From Legionella gratiana (GTDB lineage: Bacteria > Pseudomonadota > Gammaproteobacteria > Legionellales > Legionellaceae), in contig NZ_LNYE01000029.1 of NCBI RefSeq assembly GCF_001467695.1, positions 183,966 through 247,965 on the forward strand: a stretch of 64,000 nucleotides of DNA, given 5' to 3'. Positions 36,164 to 46,291 of this stretch are shown one piece after another (position 1 is the first letter of the stretch; the number at the start of each line of letters is the position of its first letter). The translations under genes were made by a program, and so were the position numbers. The notes beneath the pieces are model-generated. The model ran no database searches. It saw nothing but the letters and a program-made list of their open reading frames with translations, and was not told the DNA's origin.

Positions 36164-36433
36164 TTACTCACCTTCACCAAAGAAATTATTGATTAAATGA
36201 GTTAACGCTTCATTCATTTGAATTTCATCAGGGCCATTTATTTCCATAATGATTTCAGCCCCTTGGTTTGCGGCAAGCATCATTACACCCATAATGCTTT
36301 TTCCATTAACGGTTTGTGAATTACAGGTTACATCAATTTGGCTTTGAAATTTTGCAGCAGTAGAAACAAATTTCGCCGACGCCCTTGCATGTAAGCCTAA
36401 TTTATTAATTATTTTAATCTTAGTTTTTATCAT
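36164..36433 (-). CDS. ptsH: HPr-family phosphocarrier (PtsH/NPr)
   Basis: An 89-aa HPr fold protein with the phospho-acceptor His in KLGLHARASAKF (about residue 16) and SIMGVMMLAANQGAEI, including the Ser46-equivalent region (KSIMG). Its position close to hpf and rpoN matches the rpoN-linked nitrogen PTS cluster of proteobacteria, so it may be the NPr type. No ptsN, ptsP or HPr kinase gene lies in this window. 260 nt separate it from hpf. Confidence 0.9.
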   Translation of the reverse strand: MIKTKIKIINKLGLHARASAKFVSTAAKFQSQIDVTCNSQTVNGKSIMGVMMLAANQGAEIIMEINGPDEIQMNEALTHLINNFFGEGE

Positions 36434-36693
36434 AGCGCGTACAATGTACCATGAAGTGTAAAATAAGTGTAGTCCGGGAAGAATGAAAACGGGGATCTAA
36501 TGAAGCAAGTGTTCATTCCTCATGCACTGAAAGAATTTATTTGGACCATACTGTGCCAAAAAAAACATGAAGCATCGTATGCTAATGTATACGCTAATGG
36601 CATTAAGTTAACGTGAGTTTCGGATAAGGATATAGAAACAGGAAGTAGGAATAAATCTTAACTTAGTGCCATTAACAAAATGTTTATTATATC
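36434..36693. other. Intergenic region between hpf and HPr gene with repeat fragment
   Basis: A 260-nt gap without a supported gene. It contains AGTTAACGTGAGTTTCGGATAA (split copy at about 36604-36625), a near match to 8838-8858 in the other repeat-rich gap. Its reverse complement ends in CGAAACTCACGTTAAC, resembling the tail of the GTTCGA hairpins. No clear promoter or fold was seen. Confidence 0.4.
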
Positions 36694-36987
36694 TTAATCA
36701 TGGTGATTACGAATTTTTTCTTTATGTTTGATCAATTGTCTATCTAATTTGTCGATTAATGTATCAATTGCAGCGTATAAATCATCAGATTCTGAACTTG
36801 CATGCACTTCACCCTTGGCTATATAAACAGTTGCCTCAGCAATTTGTCTTAATTTCTCTACACCAAACACTACATTAATGGAAGTGATTTGATCAAAATG
36901 ACGCTCTAGCTTATCGAATTTTTCTTCGGTAAATGCTCTGAGGGCAGGAGTAACATCCATATGATGTCCTGTGATGTTAATTTGCAT
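36694..36987 (-). CDS. hpf: Ribosome hibernation-promoting factor (short HPF/YfiA type)
   Basis: A 97-aa protein that binds the 30S decoding region to inactivate ribosomes in stationary phase. It starts MQINITGHHMDVTPALRAFTEEKF-like (residues 1-24, family pattern) and continues KLERHFDQITSINVVF and DDLYAAIDTLIDKLDRQL (about 68-85). Being short, without the C-terminal dimerisation domain, it fits the gammaproteobacterial HPF class. It lies 144 nt downstream of rpoN on the same strand, as in E. coli. Confidence 0.95.
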   Translation of the reverse strand: MQINITGHHMDVTPALRAFTEEKFDKLERHFDQITSINVVFGVEKLRQIAEATVYIAKGEVHASSESDDLYAAIDTLIDKLDRQLIKHKEKIRNHHD

Positions 36988-37090
36988 AAAAATCTCCTAG
37001 TTTCTAATTATTAATGTGAGTCCGATTTAAACAAACAATAGTATTTTTTATATCAAACTGTTTTTATTTAAAATTGGATCCCCGTTTAGC

Positions 37091-37130
37091 GACATAGAAG
37101 GCTTTTTTATTCCTTTTATGTCGAACTCAA
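37091..37130. repeat. GTTCGA-family hairpin between rpoN and hpf
   Basis: GACATAGAAGG (37091-37101) pairs with CCTTTTATGTC (about 37113-37123) with one mismatch and is followed by the family tail GAACTCAAGTTA. A second, weaker copy (TATTTTTTATATCAAACTG) lies at about 37042-37060. Both sit in the rpoN-hpf gap, 3' to rpoN. Confidence 0.55.
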
Positions 37131-37131
37131 G

Positions 37132-38529
37132 TTAGTTATCAATTATTTTTCGTTCATTAGATGGAGCAATTCCCATTGCTTCACGATATTTTGCTACGGT
37201 TCGTCTTGCTACTTGAATACCCTGTTTTTCCAATAACTGGGTAATTTTACTGTCACTTAATGGTTTTTTTCTATTCTCAGCAGCAATTAATTTTTTAATC
37301 ACCGCACGTATCGCTGTAGAGGAGCATTCATCACCAACATGTGTACTAATATGGCTAGAGAAGAAATATTTAAGTTCAAATACCCCTCGAGGAGTATGAA
37401 TGAATTTTTGTGTAGTGACACGCGATACAGTTGATTCATGCATATCTAGAATTAAAGCAATATCATTAAGAATTAATGGTTTCATTGCTTCTGCTCCATA
37501 TTCTAAAAATCCTTGCTGATACTCCATAATGCAGGTAGCTACTTTGAGTAGTGTTTCTTGACGGCTTTGAATGCTCTTCAAAAACCATCGTGCCTCTTGC
37601 AGATTATTTTTTAGAAATTGGTTGTCTGCACTATTATCTGCTCGTTGAATAAGAGATGCATATTGATTATTAATGCTCAAGTGAGGGAGTACGCTTTGAT
37701 TTAATTGGACCTTCCATTGATTGTTGATTTTTTTAACAGTTAAATCGGGAATAATATATTCAGTAATGTCTTCATGAATTAAATTTCCTGGTTTAGGATT
37801 TAACTTTTGAATAATTTTTAATACTGAGTCAACAGTTTTTTCGCTAATATGATGATTTTTCATCAGTTGCCTGTAATTATGCTGGCCAAGTAATTCAATG
37901 TCTTCGGTAATGATTTTTTTAGTCAAGGCTAAATGTTCTGTATCTTGAGGAAGCTGATCCAGTTGGATCAGTAATGTTTCAGCTAGATTGGTGCACGCAC
38001 AGCCTACAGGATCAAATAATTGTAGGCGATGACGTACCGCTTCTATTTCCTCTAAATCAAGAGGATGCTCTTCACTTGTAAGGCTTGAATGCAAGTCAGT
38101 GATGCCGATACTTAGGAAACCATCGCTATTAATCGCATCAATTAGAGCAGTAGCTATGGCTCTATCTATATCGCTCATCGGGGAAAGATTAAGCTGCCAT
38201 TTTAAATGGTCTTTTAAGTTAGTCGTAGTACAATGTAAGTTGTCAAAATTATAGTCATTGTCTTCGAATGATGTTCGTTTATCCGAACTTTGGTATAATT
38301 CAGACCATTGAAAATCACTTGGATCGTTATCTTGCTGCTTTGTTTCATTGATTTCAAGCTCTTCTTTGTCTTCAGTAGGTGTTGCTTCAAGCATAGGGTT
38401 TGATTCAAGAACGAGCTGAATTTCTTGTTGTAAATCAATAGTTGATAATTGCAAAATTCTTATCGCTTGCTGTAGTTGTGGCGTTATAGTTAAATGCTGG
38501 CTAACACTTAGTTGCAATGATGGTTTCAT
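37132..38529 (-). CDS. rpoN: RNA polymerase sigma-54 factor RpoN
   Basis: Alternative sigma factor that recognises -24/-12 promoters and needs AAA+ activators. The 465-aa product has the Gln/Leu-rich region I (SVSQHLTITPQLQQAIRILQL, residues 9-29), an acidic region II (about 48-75), the core-binding domain, and the C-terminal DNA-binding domain ending with the RpoN box RRTVAKYRE (about 446-454). In Legionella RpoN controls flagellar genes. The adjacent hpf and HPr genes are the conserved rpoN neighbourhood; lptA/lptB, usually upstream, are absent. Confidence 0.97.
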   Translation of the reverse strand: MKPSLQLSVSQHLTITPQLQQAIRILQLSTIDLQQEIQLVLESNPMLEATPTEDKEELEINETKQQDNDPSDFQWSELYQSSDKRTSFEDNDYNFDNLHCTTTNLKDHLKWQLNLSPMSDIDRAIATALIDAINSDGFLSIGITDLHSSLTSEEHPLDLEEIEAVRHRLQLFDPVGCACTNLAETLLIQLDQLPQDTEHLALTKKIITEDIELLGQHNYRQLMKNHHISEKTVDSVLKIIQKLNPKPGNLIHEDITEYIIPDLTVKKINNQWKVQLNQSVLPHLSINNQYASLIQRADNSADNQFLKNNLQEARWFLKSIQSRQETLLKVATCIMEYQQGFLEYGAEAMKPLILNDIALILDMHESTVSRVTTQKFIHTPRGVFELKYFFSSHISTHVGDECSSTAIRAVIKKLIAAENRKKPLSDSKITQLLEKQGIQVARRTVAKYREAMGIAPSNERKIIDN

Positions 38530-38643
38530 GCAAATCCTCTTTGTTTTCTTTCATTGCTGTTAACTATCAGTTTAAACGATTCGTAAGGATTATCCAGTAT
38601 TTCACAGGGTTATTTGATATAAAGCTTGAGTAATAGAAAAGGT

Positions 38644-38710
38644 AAAAAACCAGCTCCTGTTAGGTAACGGCCATATTTTTCGTTCAACCTTAGCACAAAT
38701 TGGTTCGTTT
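38644..38710. repeat. AACGGCCAT-type dispersed element, copy B (partial)
   Basis: CCAGCTCCTGTTAGGTAACGG then CCATATTTTTCGTTCAA (38650-38687) matches parts of the element at 46131-46200; its TTTTTCGTTCAA is the reverse complement of TTGAACGAAAAA there, as though the central part had been lost. It lies between rpoN and rpmG, which are on the same strand. Confidence 0.5.
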
Positions 38711-38740
38711 GACCAAGATTCACTATCCCGCATGATCTAC

Positions 38741-38761
38741 TAAGCCCCTAATTGGGGCTTA
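38741..38761 (-). terminator. Hairpin downstream of rpmG
   Basis: Perfect 8-bp arms TAAGCCCC (38741-38748) and GGGGCTTA (38754-38761) with a 5-nt loop, starting 5 nt after the rpmG stop on the minus strand. The GC-rich stem fits a transcription end for rpmB-rpmG. No T-run follows, so termination efficiency is uncertain. Confidence 0.6.
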
Positions 38762-38766
38762 ATGAA

Positions 38767-38931
38767 TTATTTTACTTTTTTCTCTTTGAAGAGCACATGC
38801 TTACGTACTTTCGGATCGTACATCATGAGTTCCATTTTTTCAGGATGGTTTCGTGGATTCTTCGTTGTAGTTTTGTAGTATCCAGTTCCTGCTGTGGACT
38901 CCATTTTCACTTTAATAGTGACAGCTGCCAT
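38767..38931 (-). CDS. rpmG: 50S ribosomal protein L33
   Basis: A 54-aa basic ribosomal protein, too short for many gene finders. The minus-strand translation begins [17 protein letters not shown] and continues [19 protein letters not shown], then [17 protein letters not shown], the L33 pattern of gammaproteobacteria. It has no Cys-x2-Cys zinc ribbon, so it is the C-minus (zinc-independent) type. It starts 17 nt after the rpmB stop on the same strand, with GGGGAT upstream of the ATG. The rpmB-rpmG pair is nearly universal. Confidence 0.97.
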   Translation of the reverse strand: MAAVTIKVKMESTAGTGYYKTTTKNPRNHPEKMELMMYDPKVRKHVLFKEKKVK

Positions 38932-38948
38932 GGTTTATCCCCTTAAAA

Positions 38949-39185
38949 TTATATTTTTTCGCCTTTAGCTCTGAGTTTATCCAGAACTGCTTTTATACCT
39001 AACTTGTCGATAATACGCATACCTTTAGTACTAAGTTTTAATGTGACAAATCGTTTTTCTTCTTCAACCCAAAAACTATGGTTTTGAATGTTAGGCAGAA
39101 AGCGTCTTTTAGTTTTATTGTTAGCGTGCGACACTTTATGGCCGGTCATGGGTCGCTTGCCAGTTACCTGACATACTCTAGACAT
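38949..39185 (-). CDS. rpmB: 50S ribosomal protein L28
   Basis: A 78-aa basic large-subunit protein with the L28 N-terminus [20 protein letters not shown] and the following [13 protein letters not shown]. The C-terminal [18 protein letters not shown] is typical. First gene of the rpmB-rpmG pair, with TTTTGGAGTAAC providing a GGAG ribosome site in front of the ATG. Confidence 0.98.
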   Translation of the reverse strand: MSRVCQVTGKRPMTGHKVSHANNKTKRRFLPNIQNHSFWVEEEKRFVTLKLSTKGMRIIDKLGIKAVLDKLRAKGEKI

Positions 39186-39347
39186 TATGTTACTCCAAAA
39201 TAGGTTTTAATGTGCTTGTCTTTGTAAAATTCGGGGCAAATAGCCGGATGTGAAATACAAGAGCGGTTTTATATCAAAAAAATGCATTAGTTGCAAGATT
39301 TTTGTAAGAACATATAATTCCTGGCTTTAGGTAAATTGGGTGTGAAG

Positions 39348-40022
39348 ATGCAGCGTCAGATAAAAAGTTATGTTTTACGAGCTGGGCGAATAAGTAGTCG
39401 ACAGCGCCAAGGTTTAGATCTTTGGTTAAAGGATTATGAACTCACTGTAAGTGAGTATCCTTGGGATTTGAACAACGAATTTGCACGATCAGCGGATACT
39501 GTAGTGGAAATAGGATTTGGAATGGGAGCTTCGTTGTTGACCATGGCAAAGAATAATCCTGAAGTTAACTATATAGGAATTGAAGTACATCTTGCGGGGG
39601 TGGGGAGTTTGGCTGCTGATTTGCATGAGCATCAATTGTCCAATGTGCGTATTGTAGCTTATGATGCTGTAGAAGTATTCCATACTCAATTATTTAATGA
39701 TTCACTTGCTGGAGTGCAGATTTTTTTCCCAGACCCATGGCATAAAAAGCGCCACCATAAAAGACGTCTAATTCAGACAGCATTTATTCAATTACTCGTA
39801 AAAAAAATTAAACCAGGAGGATTTATTCACTGCGCTACTGACTGGCAAGAATATGCGGAGCATATGCTCCATGTTTTATCCATAGAACCCTCTTTAAGGA
39901 ATACTCAGAAAGACGGCGGATATTCCCCGAGGCCTTTATCACGTCCGCTTACAAAGTTTGAGAGTCGAGGCGAACGTTTGGGGCACGGAGTTTGGGATTT
40001 AATTTTTACTAAATTAGCATGA
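39348..40022 (+). CDS. trmB: tRNA (guanine-N7)-methyltransferase
   Basis: SAM-dependent enzyme that methylates G46 of tRNA. The 224-aa product has the family start RAGRISSRQRQ, VEIGFGMGASLLTMAKNNPE (SAM-binding, about residues 49-68), NYIGIEVH, the active-site motif FPDPWHKKRHHKRRL (about 127-141), and TDWQEYAEHML. I use ATG 39348; GTG 39342 and TTG 39336 are also in frame and equally possible. Divergent from rpmB, with a hairpin after the stop. Confidence 0.94.
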   Translation: MQRQIKSYVLRAGRISSRQRQGLDLWLKDYELTVSEYPWDLNNEFARSADTVVEIGFGMGASLLTMAKNNPEVNYIGIEVHLAGVGSLAADLHEHQLSNVRIVAYDAVEVFHTQLFNDSLAGVQIFFPDPWHKKRHHKRRLIQTAFIQLLVKKIKPGGFIHCATDWQEYAEHMLHVLSIEPSLRNTQKDGGYSPRPLSRPLTKFESRGERLGHGVWDLIFTKLA

Positions 40023-40038
40023 GTTCCAAATAAAAAAA

Positions 40039-40076
40039 GTTCGACCTATAAAATTAGTTTATTTTTTAGGTCGAAC
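40039..40076. terminator. Hairpin after trmB, GTTCGA family
   Basis: Perfect 10-bp arms GTTCGACCTA (40039-40048) and TAGGTCGAAC (40067-40076), followed by the family tail TCGAGTTAATTCGAG. It starts 17 nt after the trmB stop and could act as its terminator. A T-rich stretch lies in the loop rather than after the stem. Confidence 0.6.
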
Positions 40077-40229
40077 TCGAGTTAATTCGAGAATTATGAA
40101 AAGTAAAGCTGAGTCTGCTACGACTGGATTAAATTTGTAAAAGTATGAAGGGAATTTTAAACTATTCTTTGATCTTCTATTGTCCAATGTGTAATATAAA
40201 TCCGGAAGTAACTTACAGAGGATGTAATC

Positions 40230-41624
40230 ATGGAATTTATAACGGAAATCAATGCAGCTATAAAATTGGGATTACAAGGGTTTAAACAGTTTATTGAACA
40301 AAAGCTACGCGTAGATACGAAGTACTTAGAGCATCCATTTTGGATTGAAAATGGTGAACAAGTGACTGTTTTGAATTATTTAATTCGACAGCATCAAGAA
40401 AAAGAAGGAAGGCATATTGATGAGAAGTGTTCTTCTGACTTGATACAGTTTATTGATTTTGTTTTGAGTAGAGTTAAGGATAAAAATATTGGTGAACCGC
40501 TACATCAGGCACTGGCTCTTGGAAAAATACCGTTAGCGCTTCATCTCTTTGATACTGCTGCTTTTGATGTGAATCGACGTGACCAAGAAGGCCGTACTTT
40601 ATTATCTTTGGTCATAGAAACAAAAAATCGTCATTTATTAAAAAAAATATTAAAGAGTCATCCCGATGTAAATGCAACGACACGGATTACTGAGGCTCGT
40701 GTTTCGTTTCAGCCATTACATCAAGCCATAGCATTGGATTTTGCTTTTGGAGTTAGGACATTAGCAAACGCTGGAGCAGACTTAGCTAATCCTTTAGGCG
40801 TTATGAAAGATACGCCAATATTATTGGCTGCAGGCCAAGGTAAAATAAAAGCACTTGAAGCTTTATTAGAGTTTCCAGTAGAAAAACTCGATCTTGAAGC
40901 GGAAAATAATAAAGTATCTGCAGATAAAATGACCGATAACGCGATTGAGTCACTGTGCAAACTGTTAGCGCGCGATAAAAATAATAAAGACTTGATTCGT
41001 GGTGTAGCTATGTTGCTTTGTCGTGGAGCTGAACCGCCACGAAAAGAATCAATGTGTCAATTATTAGCGGATAAACGCTCTGATTTACTTAAAGAAATTG
41101 ACCGTTATATGGATACTCGACCCGAGTTAGTTGACCCTTTTGTGAATCGGTGTCATTTGACAGGTAGTGCGTTATATAAAATAATTTATGTGGATCATTC
41201 TTGGGGTAGTACCTTACGTCAGTTATTTGGTAGGCCCAGCGAGGCTGCTTTTGTTATCGAGCGATTAGTTACCCGCAAATACAGCCGTCGCCAAGAAGGA
41301 AGTTCCGAAGTTCCGGCGTTATCAACTGTTGCTGCAGTACCATTAAAAGGAGATGAGCCTCCACTTAAACTCTATGCGGAATTTGTTCGACGCTATAATG
41401 AAGCTTATCAGAATCAGCGAATTACAAATCCCTGGAGTACTATGCGATGGATGATTGCTGAAGGAAAATGCAATTGGGAAATGGTGAAGCAATATGCGCG
41501 GACCCATCCGGGAACTAGAACACAGATTATCTACGATGATATGTTTAAGACTTTACCTAAAATGGAGATGCATGAGTCAATTGAAAATGCAACCGGAACA
41601 CTTCATTGTAATGTCAGACTTTAA
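40230..41624 (+). CDS. Ankyrin-repeat protein, candidate Dot/Icm effector (LegA12/AnkC-like)
   Basis: A 464-aa protein without signal peptide. Ankyrin-type repeats occupy about residues 85-230: EPLHQALALGKIPLALHLF, DQEGRTLLSLVIETKNRHLL, FQPLHQAIALDFAFGVRTLANAG and TPILLAAGQGKIKALEALL. The remaining 230 residues match no family I know. The C-terminal stretch (KMEMHESIEN then TGTLHCNVRL) has a short Glu-rich patch followed by hydrophobic residues, loosely like Dot/Icm translocation signals. In L. pneumophila an ankyrin effector (LegA12, lpg0483 from memory) lies at the equivalent place downstream of trmB. Effector status is inferred from synteny and domain, not shown. Confidence 0.72.
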   Translation: MEFITEINAAIKLGLQGFKQFIEQKLRVDTKYLEHPFWIENGEQVTVLNYLIRQHQEKEGRHIDEKCSSDLIQFIDFVLSRVKDKNIGEPLHQALALGKIPLALHLFDTAAFDVNRRDQEGRTLLSLVIETKNRHLLKKILKSHPDVNATTRITEARVSFQPLHQAIALDFAFGVRTLANAGADLANPLGVMKDTPILLAAGQGKIKALEALLEFPVEKLDLEAENNKVSADKMTDNAIESLCKLLARDKNNKDLIRGVAMLLCRGAEPPRKESMCQLLADKRSDLLKEIDRYMDTRPELVDPFVNRCHLTGSALYKIIYVDHSWGSTLRQLFGRPSEAAFVIERLVTRKYSRRQEGSSEVPALSTVAAVPLKGDEPPLKLYAEFVRRYNEAYQNQRITNPWSTMRWMIAEGKCNWEMVKQYARTHPGTRTQIIYDDMFKTLPKMEMHESIENATGTLHCNVRL

Positions 41625-41713
41625 ATGAGAGATGCCTTTGACCTGGGGGTGGTACTGTTTCCACACTCAGGATTGAATTAATGTAATGTTATGTTATTGA
41701 GCTTGTTGTTTGG

Positions 41714-42346
41714 ATGTACATTATGCACATTAGTTTATTGCTTTTAATCTTAGTTTGTTTTATTGGGATGATTAGTCCAGGACCTGATTTTTTACTGGTT
41801 ACAAAAAATGCACTCTTGTACCCCAAACGCCAAGCATTGGCAACAGCTTTTGGCATCGTTTCAGGATGTCTTTTTCACGCCAGTTATTGTATTTTGGGTT
41901 TGGCGTTCATTATGACTCAAAGTATTGTGATTTATACAATTGTAAAATACGCAGGAGCTTGTTATTTAATTTATCTTGGAATAAAGGGCTTAAGTTCCAA
42001 ACAAATGAAGAAAACACGTTCAGATAGTTCTTCTCTGCAAAATATAACTGTTTTAAGAGCTTATGCAGAGGGTGCTTTATGTAATGCATTAAACCCTAAG
42101 CTGGCTTTTTTTCTATTAAGTTTGTTTACTCAGTTTATTTCAATTCATGCATCATTTAATGATAAAGCTTTAGTTGCGGGGGTATTCGTGACTGAATCAG
42201 CCCTTTATTGGCCACTCTTGGTTTTATTTTTGCAATCACATCAGGTCCGGAAGTTATTTACTCATTTTCAAGCTTTCTTAAGTCGTCTATTCGGCGGTTT
42301 GTTGGTTTATTTAGGAATTCGAGTGATGCTTAGTACGGACTTGTAG
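41714..42346 (+). CDS. LysE/RhtB family amino acid exporter
   Basis: A 210-aa inner-membrane protein with about six hydrophobic segments. The N-terminal motif GMISPGPDFLLVTKNALLYP and GIVSGCLFHASYCILGLAF are the LysE/RhtB signature. NALNPKLAFFLLSLFTQF (about residues 122-140) is the second conserved block. Members export threonine, homoserine or similar; the substrate is not determined. ATG 41723 is an alternative start three codons downstream. Confidence 0.88.
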   Translation: MYIMHISLLLLILVCFIGMISPGPDFLLVTKNALLYPKRQALATAFGIVSGCLFHASYCILGLAFIMTQSIVIYTIVKYAGACYLIYLGIKGLSSKQMKKTRSDSSSLQNITVLRAYAEGALCNALNPKLAFFLLSLFTQFISIHASFNDKALVAGVFVTESALYWPLLVLFLQSHQVRKLFTHFQAFLSRLFGGLLVYLGIRVMLSTDL

Positions 42347-42522
42347 TACCCATTGCGATCCAACCATTAATCTATTTGATCAATTTTTTATTACTGAAAA
42401 TGATGTTGTGGTGGATGTTTGGGAGATTGATCTTAGAGGAAAATCTCAGTAGGAAGCTTGCTTAAACTTCATATACCCCCTAGAATTCTAGTTTTCTTAA
42501 AATTGGCCGGGAGAATAATTAC

Positions 42523-43662
42523 ATGGGGTGGAATGAGCCAGATAAAGGCAAAGAGCCTTGGAAGGGTAAAAATCAGCCTCCAGATTTGGATGAAGCGCTT
42601 AAACGCATTCATGATAAAATGAAGAAGATTCTTTTTGGCGGCAACGGAAAATCAAACAACGAGCCCTCTAAAAAATCAACTAATGGCTTAGTTGCTACAC
42701 TGATTATTTTGATTGCTTTTCTTCTTTGGTCACTATCTGGTATTTTTATTGTTGATCCCGCAGAACAAGCAGTTATTCTTCGTTTTGGTAAATATGTAGA
42801 AACAGTCGGGCCTGGGCCACATTGGATACCACGAATTATTTCTTCCAAAATTATCATGAATGCGGATAGAGTATTGGATTATTCTTATTCTGCACAAATG
42901 CTTACTAGGGATGAAAATTTAGTGGCTGTCTCTTTAGCGGTGCAATATCGTATTGGTGATTTAAAAGAGTACTTATTTAACGTAGCTAATCCCGAAGAAA
43001 GCTTGCAACAAGCAACTTCAAGTGCTTTAAGACAAGTTGTAGGAACGACTACTTTAGATCAAATGATTACCGAAGGGCGTGAAATTTGGGGAAGCAAAGT
43101 CCAGGATACTCTGATAAAAACACTAAGTCTTTACAAAACGGGTATTGTTATTGTGAATGTAGCTCCACAACCTGCTCGTGCCCCTGAAAGTGTACAAGAT
43201 GCATTTGATGATGCTATTAAAGCACAAGAAGATGAAAAACGTTTTAAAGAACAAGCATATGCTTATGTGGCCAAGGTAGTACCTATTGCTGAAGGTAAGG
43301 CAAGCCGCATTCAGCAAGAAGCCGAAGCTTATTCCAAAAAGGTTGTTTTAAATGCTCAAGGTGAGGTTGCTGAGTTTTTGGCCTTACTTCCTCAATATGA
43401 TAATGCACCTCAAATTATGGCTGAACGCATGTATTTAGAAACGATGCAAAGGATATTAAACAAAAGCAGTAAGATTATTGTTGATAGTAAATCAAGTAAT
43501 TTATTGTATTTGCCTTTAGATAAGTTATTCACGAAATCATCAGGATTTTCTCTTGAAACTGCAAAAAATAGTAAAATAGGCAATGATGAATTCAATGAAG
43601 CAGAGAGCGCAGTTGATGAGCGTGAATTCACAAGACCTGTTTATCGACAAGGGAGAGAATAA
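42523..43662 (+). CDS. hflK: FtsH protease activity modulator HflK
   Basis: SPFH (band 7) membrane protein that forms a cage with HflC around the FtsH protease. The 379-aa product has a Gly/Pro/Lys-rich cytoplasmic N-terminus (MGWNEPDKGKEPWKG), one membrane segment (about residues 57-78), then the SPFH domain starting IVDPAEQAVILRFGKYVETV and a helical region with EAEAYSKKVVLNAQGEVAEF. It is 2 nt from hflC, so the two are translated together. GGGAG precedes the ATG. Confidence 0.96.
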   Translation: MGWNEPDKGKEPWKGKNQPPDLDEALKRIHDKMKKILFGGNGKSNNEPSKKSTNGLVATLIILIAFLLWSLSGIFIVDPAEQAVILRFGKYVETVGPGPHWIPRIISSKIIMNADRVLDYSYSAQMLTRDENLVAVSLAVQYRIGDLKEYLFNVANPEESLQQATSSALRQVVGTTTLDQMITEGREIWGSKVQDTLIKTLSLYKTGIVIVNVAPQPARAPESVQDAFDDAIKAQEDEKRFKEQAYAYVAKVVPIAEGKASRIQQEAEAYSKKVVLNAQGEVAEFLALLPQYDNAPQIMAERMYLETMQRILNKSSKIIVDSKSSNLLYLPLDKLFTKSSGFSLETAKNSKIGNDEFNEAESAVDEREFTRPVYRQGRE

Positions 43663-43664
43663 CC

Positions 43665-44576
43665 ATGAAGAACACCGGTAGAGCCCTTGGGTTATTAGTT
43701 TTAATACTTCTACTTTTGCTGACCACTGTATTTACAGTAACTCAAGGACAGCAAGGTATTCTTTTGCGTTTAGGACGTCTAGTCAATGATGAAGCAACTA
43801 ATAAAGTTAAAGTATTAAATCCAGGATTGCATTTTAAGGTGCCATTCATTGAAAATGTACGTATTTTTGATACCCGAATTCAAACCATGGATATTAAATC
43901 AACCCGTATTGTAACTCGAGAAAAAAAGGATGTTATGGTTGATTATTATGTTAAATGGCAAATTGATGATTTAGCACAATATTTTAAATCAACCGGGGGT
44001 AATGAATTTAAAGCAGAAACATTGTTGGAGCAACAATTAAATACTTTATTACGTGCACAATTTGGTAAACGTACTATTTCTGAGGTAGTATCGGGTGGGC
44101 GTGATGATGTGATGGAGTTACTGCGTAAAGCTGCTGAAAAGCAAGCAGGTGAATTAGGCATTAATGTCGTGGATGTACGAATCAAAGGCATAGAGTTGCC
44201 AGCAAGTACGAGTAACGCTATTTATCAACGTATGCGTGCAGACATGCAAAAAATTGCGAACAAACATCGTGCGGACGGCCAGGCAGCTGCTGAGCAAATA
44301 CAAGCAAAAGCAGATGCTGATGTTATCGTTTTATTAGCAAAAACCCGTAGCGAGGCGCAAAAGGTCAGATCGATTGGGCAGGCAAAAGCTGCGGCAATCT
44401 ATGCAGATGCATACGGTAAAAATAAAGAGTTTTTTGCTTTATACCGTAGCTTATTGGCTTATGAAGGTAGTTTTAAAAGCAAAAAGGATATTTTGGTTTT
44501 GGATCAAAGTAGTGCATTTTTTGATTATTTTAAACAAGCTACTCCAAAAAATGATGGTGTACCTGTTAAAAAATAA
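43665..44576 (+). CDS. hflC: FtsH protease activity modulator HflC
   Basis: Partner of HflK in the FtsH-regulating complex. The 303-aa protein has an N-terminal membrane anchor (about residues 6-25), the SPFH domain with VTQGQQGILLRLGRLV and DKNKxxVLNPGLHFKVPF-like sequence, and a C-terminal coiled-coil segment with RADGQAAAEQIQAKADAD. The gene follows hflK at once and precedes purA by 86 nt. In E. coli the same order occurs (hflX-hflK-hflC, then purA); hflX is absent here. Confidence 0.96.
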   Translation: MKNTGRALGLLVLILLLLLTTVFTVTQGQQGILLRLGRLVNDEATNKVKVLNPGLHFKVPFIENVRIFDTRIQTMDIKSTRIVTREKKDVMVDYYVKWQIDDLAQYFKSTGGNEFKAETLLEQQLNTLLRAQFGKRTISEVVSGGRDDVMELLRKAAEKQAGELGINVVDVRIKGIELPASTSNAIYQRMRADMQKIANKHRADGQAAAEQIQAKADADVIVLLAKTRSEAQKVRSIGQAKAAAIYADAYGKNKEFFALYRSLLAYEGSFKSKKDILVLDQSSAFFDYFKQATPKNDGVPVKK

Positions 44577-44653
44577 CTATAATGCCCAATTTTATTGAAA
44601 TTGGGTTCAGAACTTTTTCGCTTGCGAGCAGTGAAGAGCATTTTGCAAATTAA

Positions 44654-45961
<1,308 letters not shown>

Positions 45962-45989
45962 ACTTTTAGTGTATTAGAAATGATCTTTA

Positions 45990-46041
45990 CCCTCCGCGAG
46001 GCTGATACATCAGTTCGCGGAGGGCGACGTTCTTTCGAAAC
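45990..46041 (+). terminator. Long GC-rich hairpin after purA, related to the tandem repeat
   Basis: Perfect 10-bp arms CCCTCCGCGA (45990-45999) and TCGCGGAGGG (46015-46024) enclose an inner CTGAT-AC-ATCAG stem. It begins 29 nt after the purA stop. The sequence after the stem, CGACGTTCTTTCGAAAC, matches the tail of the 45-bp tandem repeat near 21.6 kb (TGACGTTCTCTCAAAC), so it is a relative with a different loop. Confidence 0.7.
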
Positions 46042-46130
46042 TAAGATTTCTCGAAACCTCATCTTATCCTTCATTTGACGCCATTATCCGTTCGGGGGAT
46101 TCCGATGAAATTAATCAAACCAAGATGAAG

Positions 46131-46200
46131 CGTAACAGGTCAGCTCTCCTATCAGAGAACGGTCATTTTGGGCTTATCTTGAACGAAAAACATCTCATAA
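46131..46200. repeat. AACGGCCAT-type dispersed element, copy C
   Basis: GTAACAGGTCAGCTC, then ATCAGAGAACGG and TCATTTTGGGC (46132-46174) match copy A at 32224-32264 with small differences. The copy continues TTATCTTGAACGAAAAACAT. It lies in the 330-nt gap between purA and the convergent secreted deaminase gene, after the hairpin. The rest of that gap (46200-46291) shows nothing recognisable apart from CAGCCCCTGCTG (about 46221-46232). Confidence 0.6.
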
Positions 46201-46291
46201 AATGCTCACACAGCGCCCCAGCCCCTGCTGGGACAAACATCGTAAAAGAACTTTATTTTTTATAAAATCGCAGCGTAACTAGAACCGTTAG

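Noticed and set aside
36434..38766. Sigma-54 promoters near rpoN
   Set aside because: No GG-N10-GC pair with a good TGGCAC/TTGCA context was found in the gaps examined.
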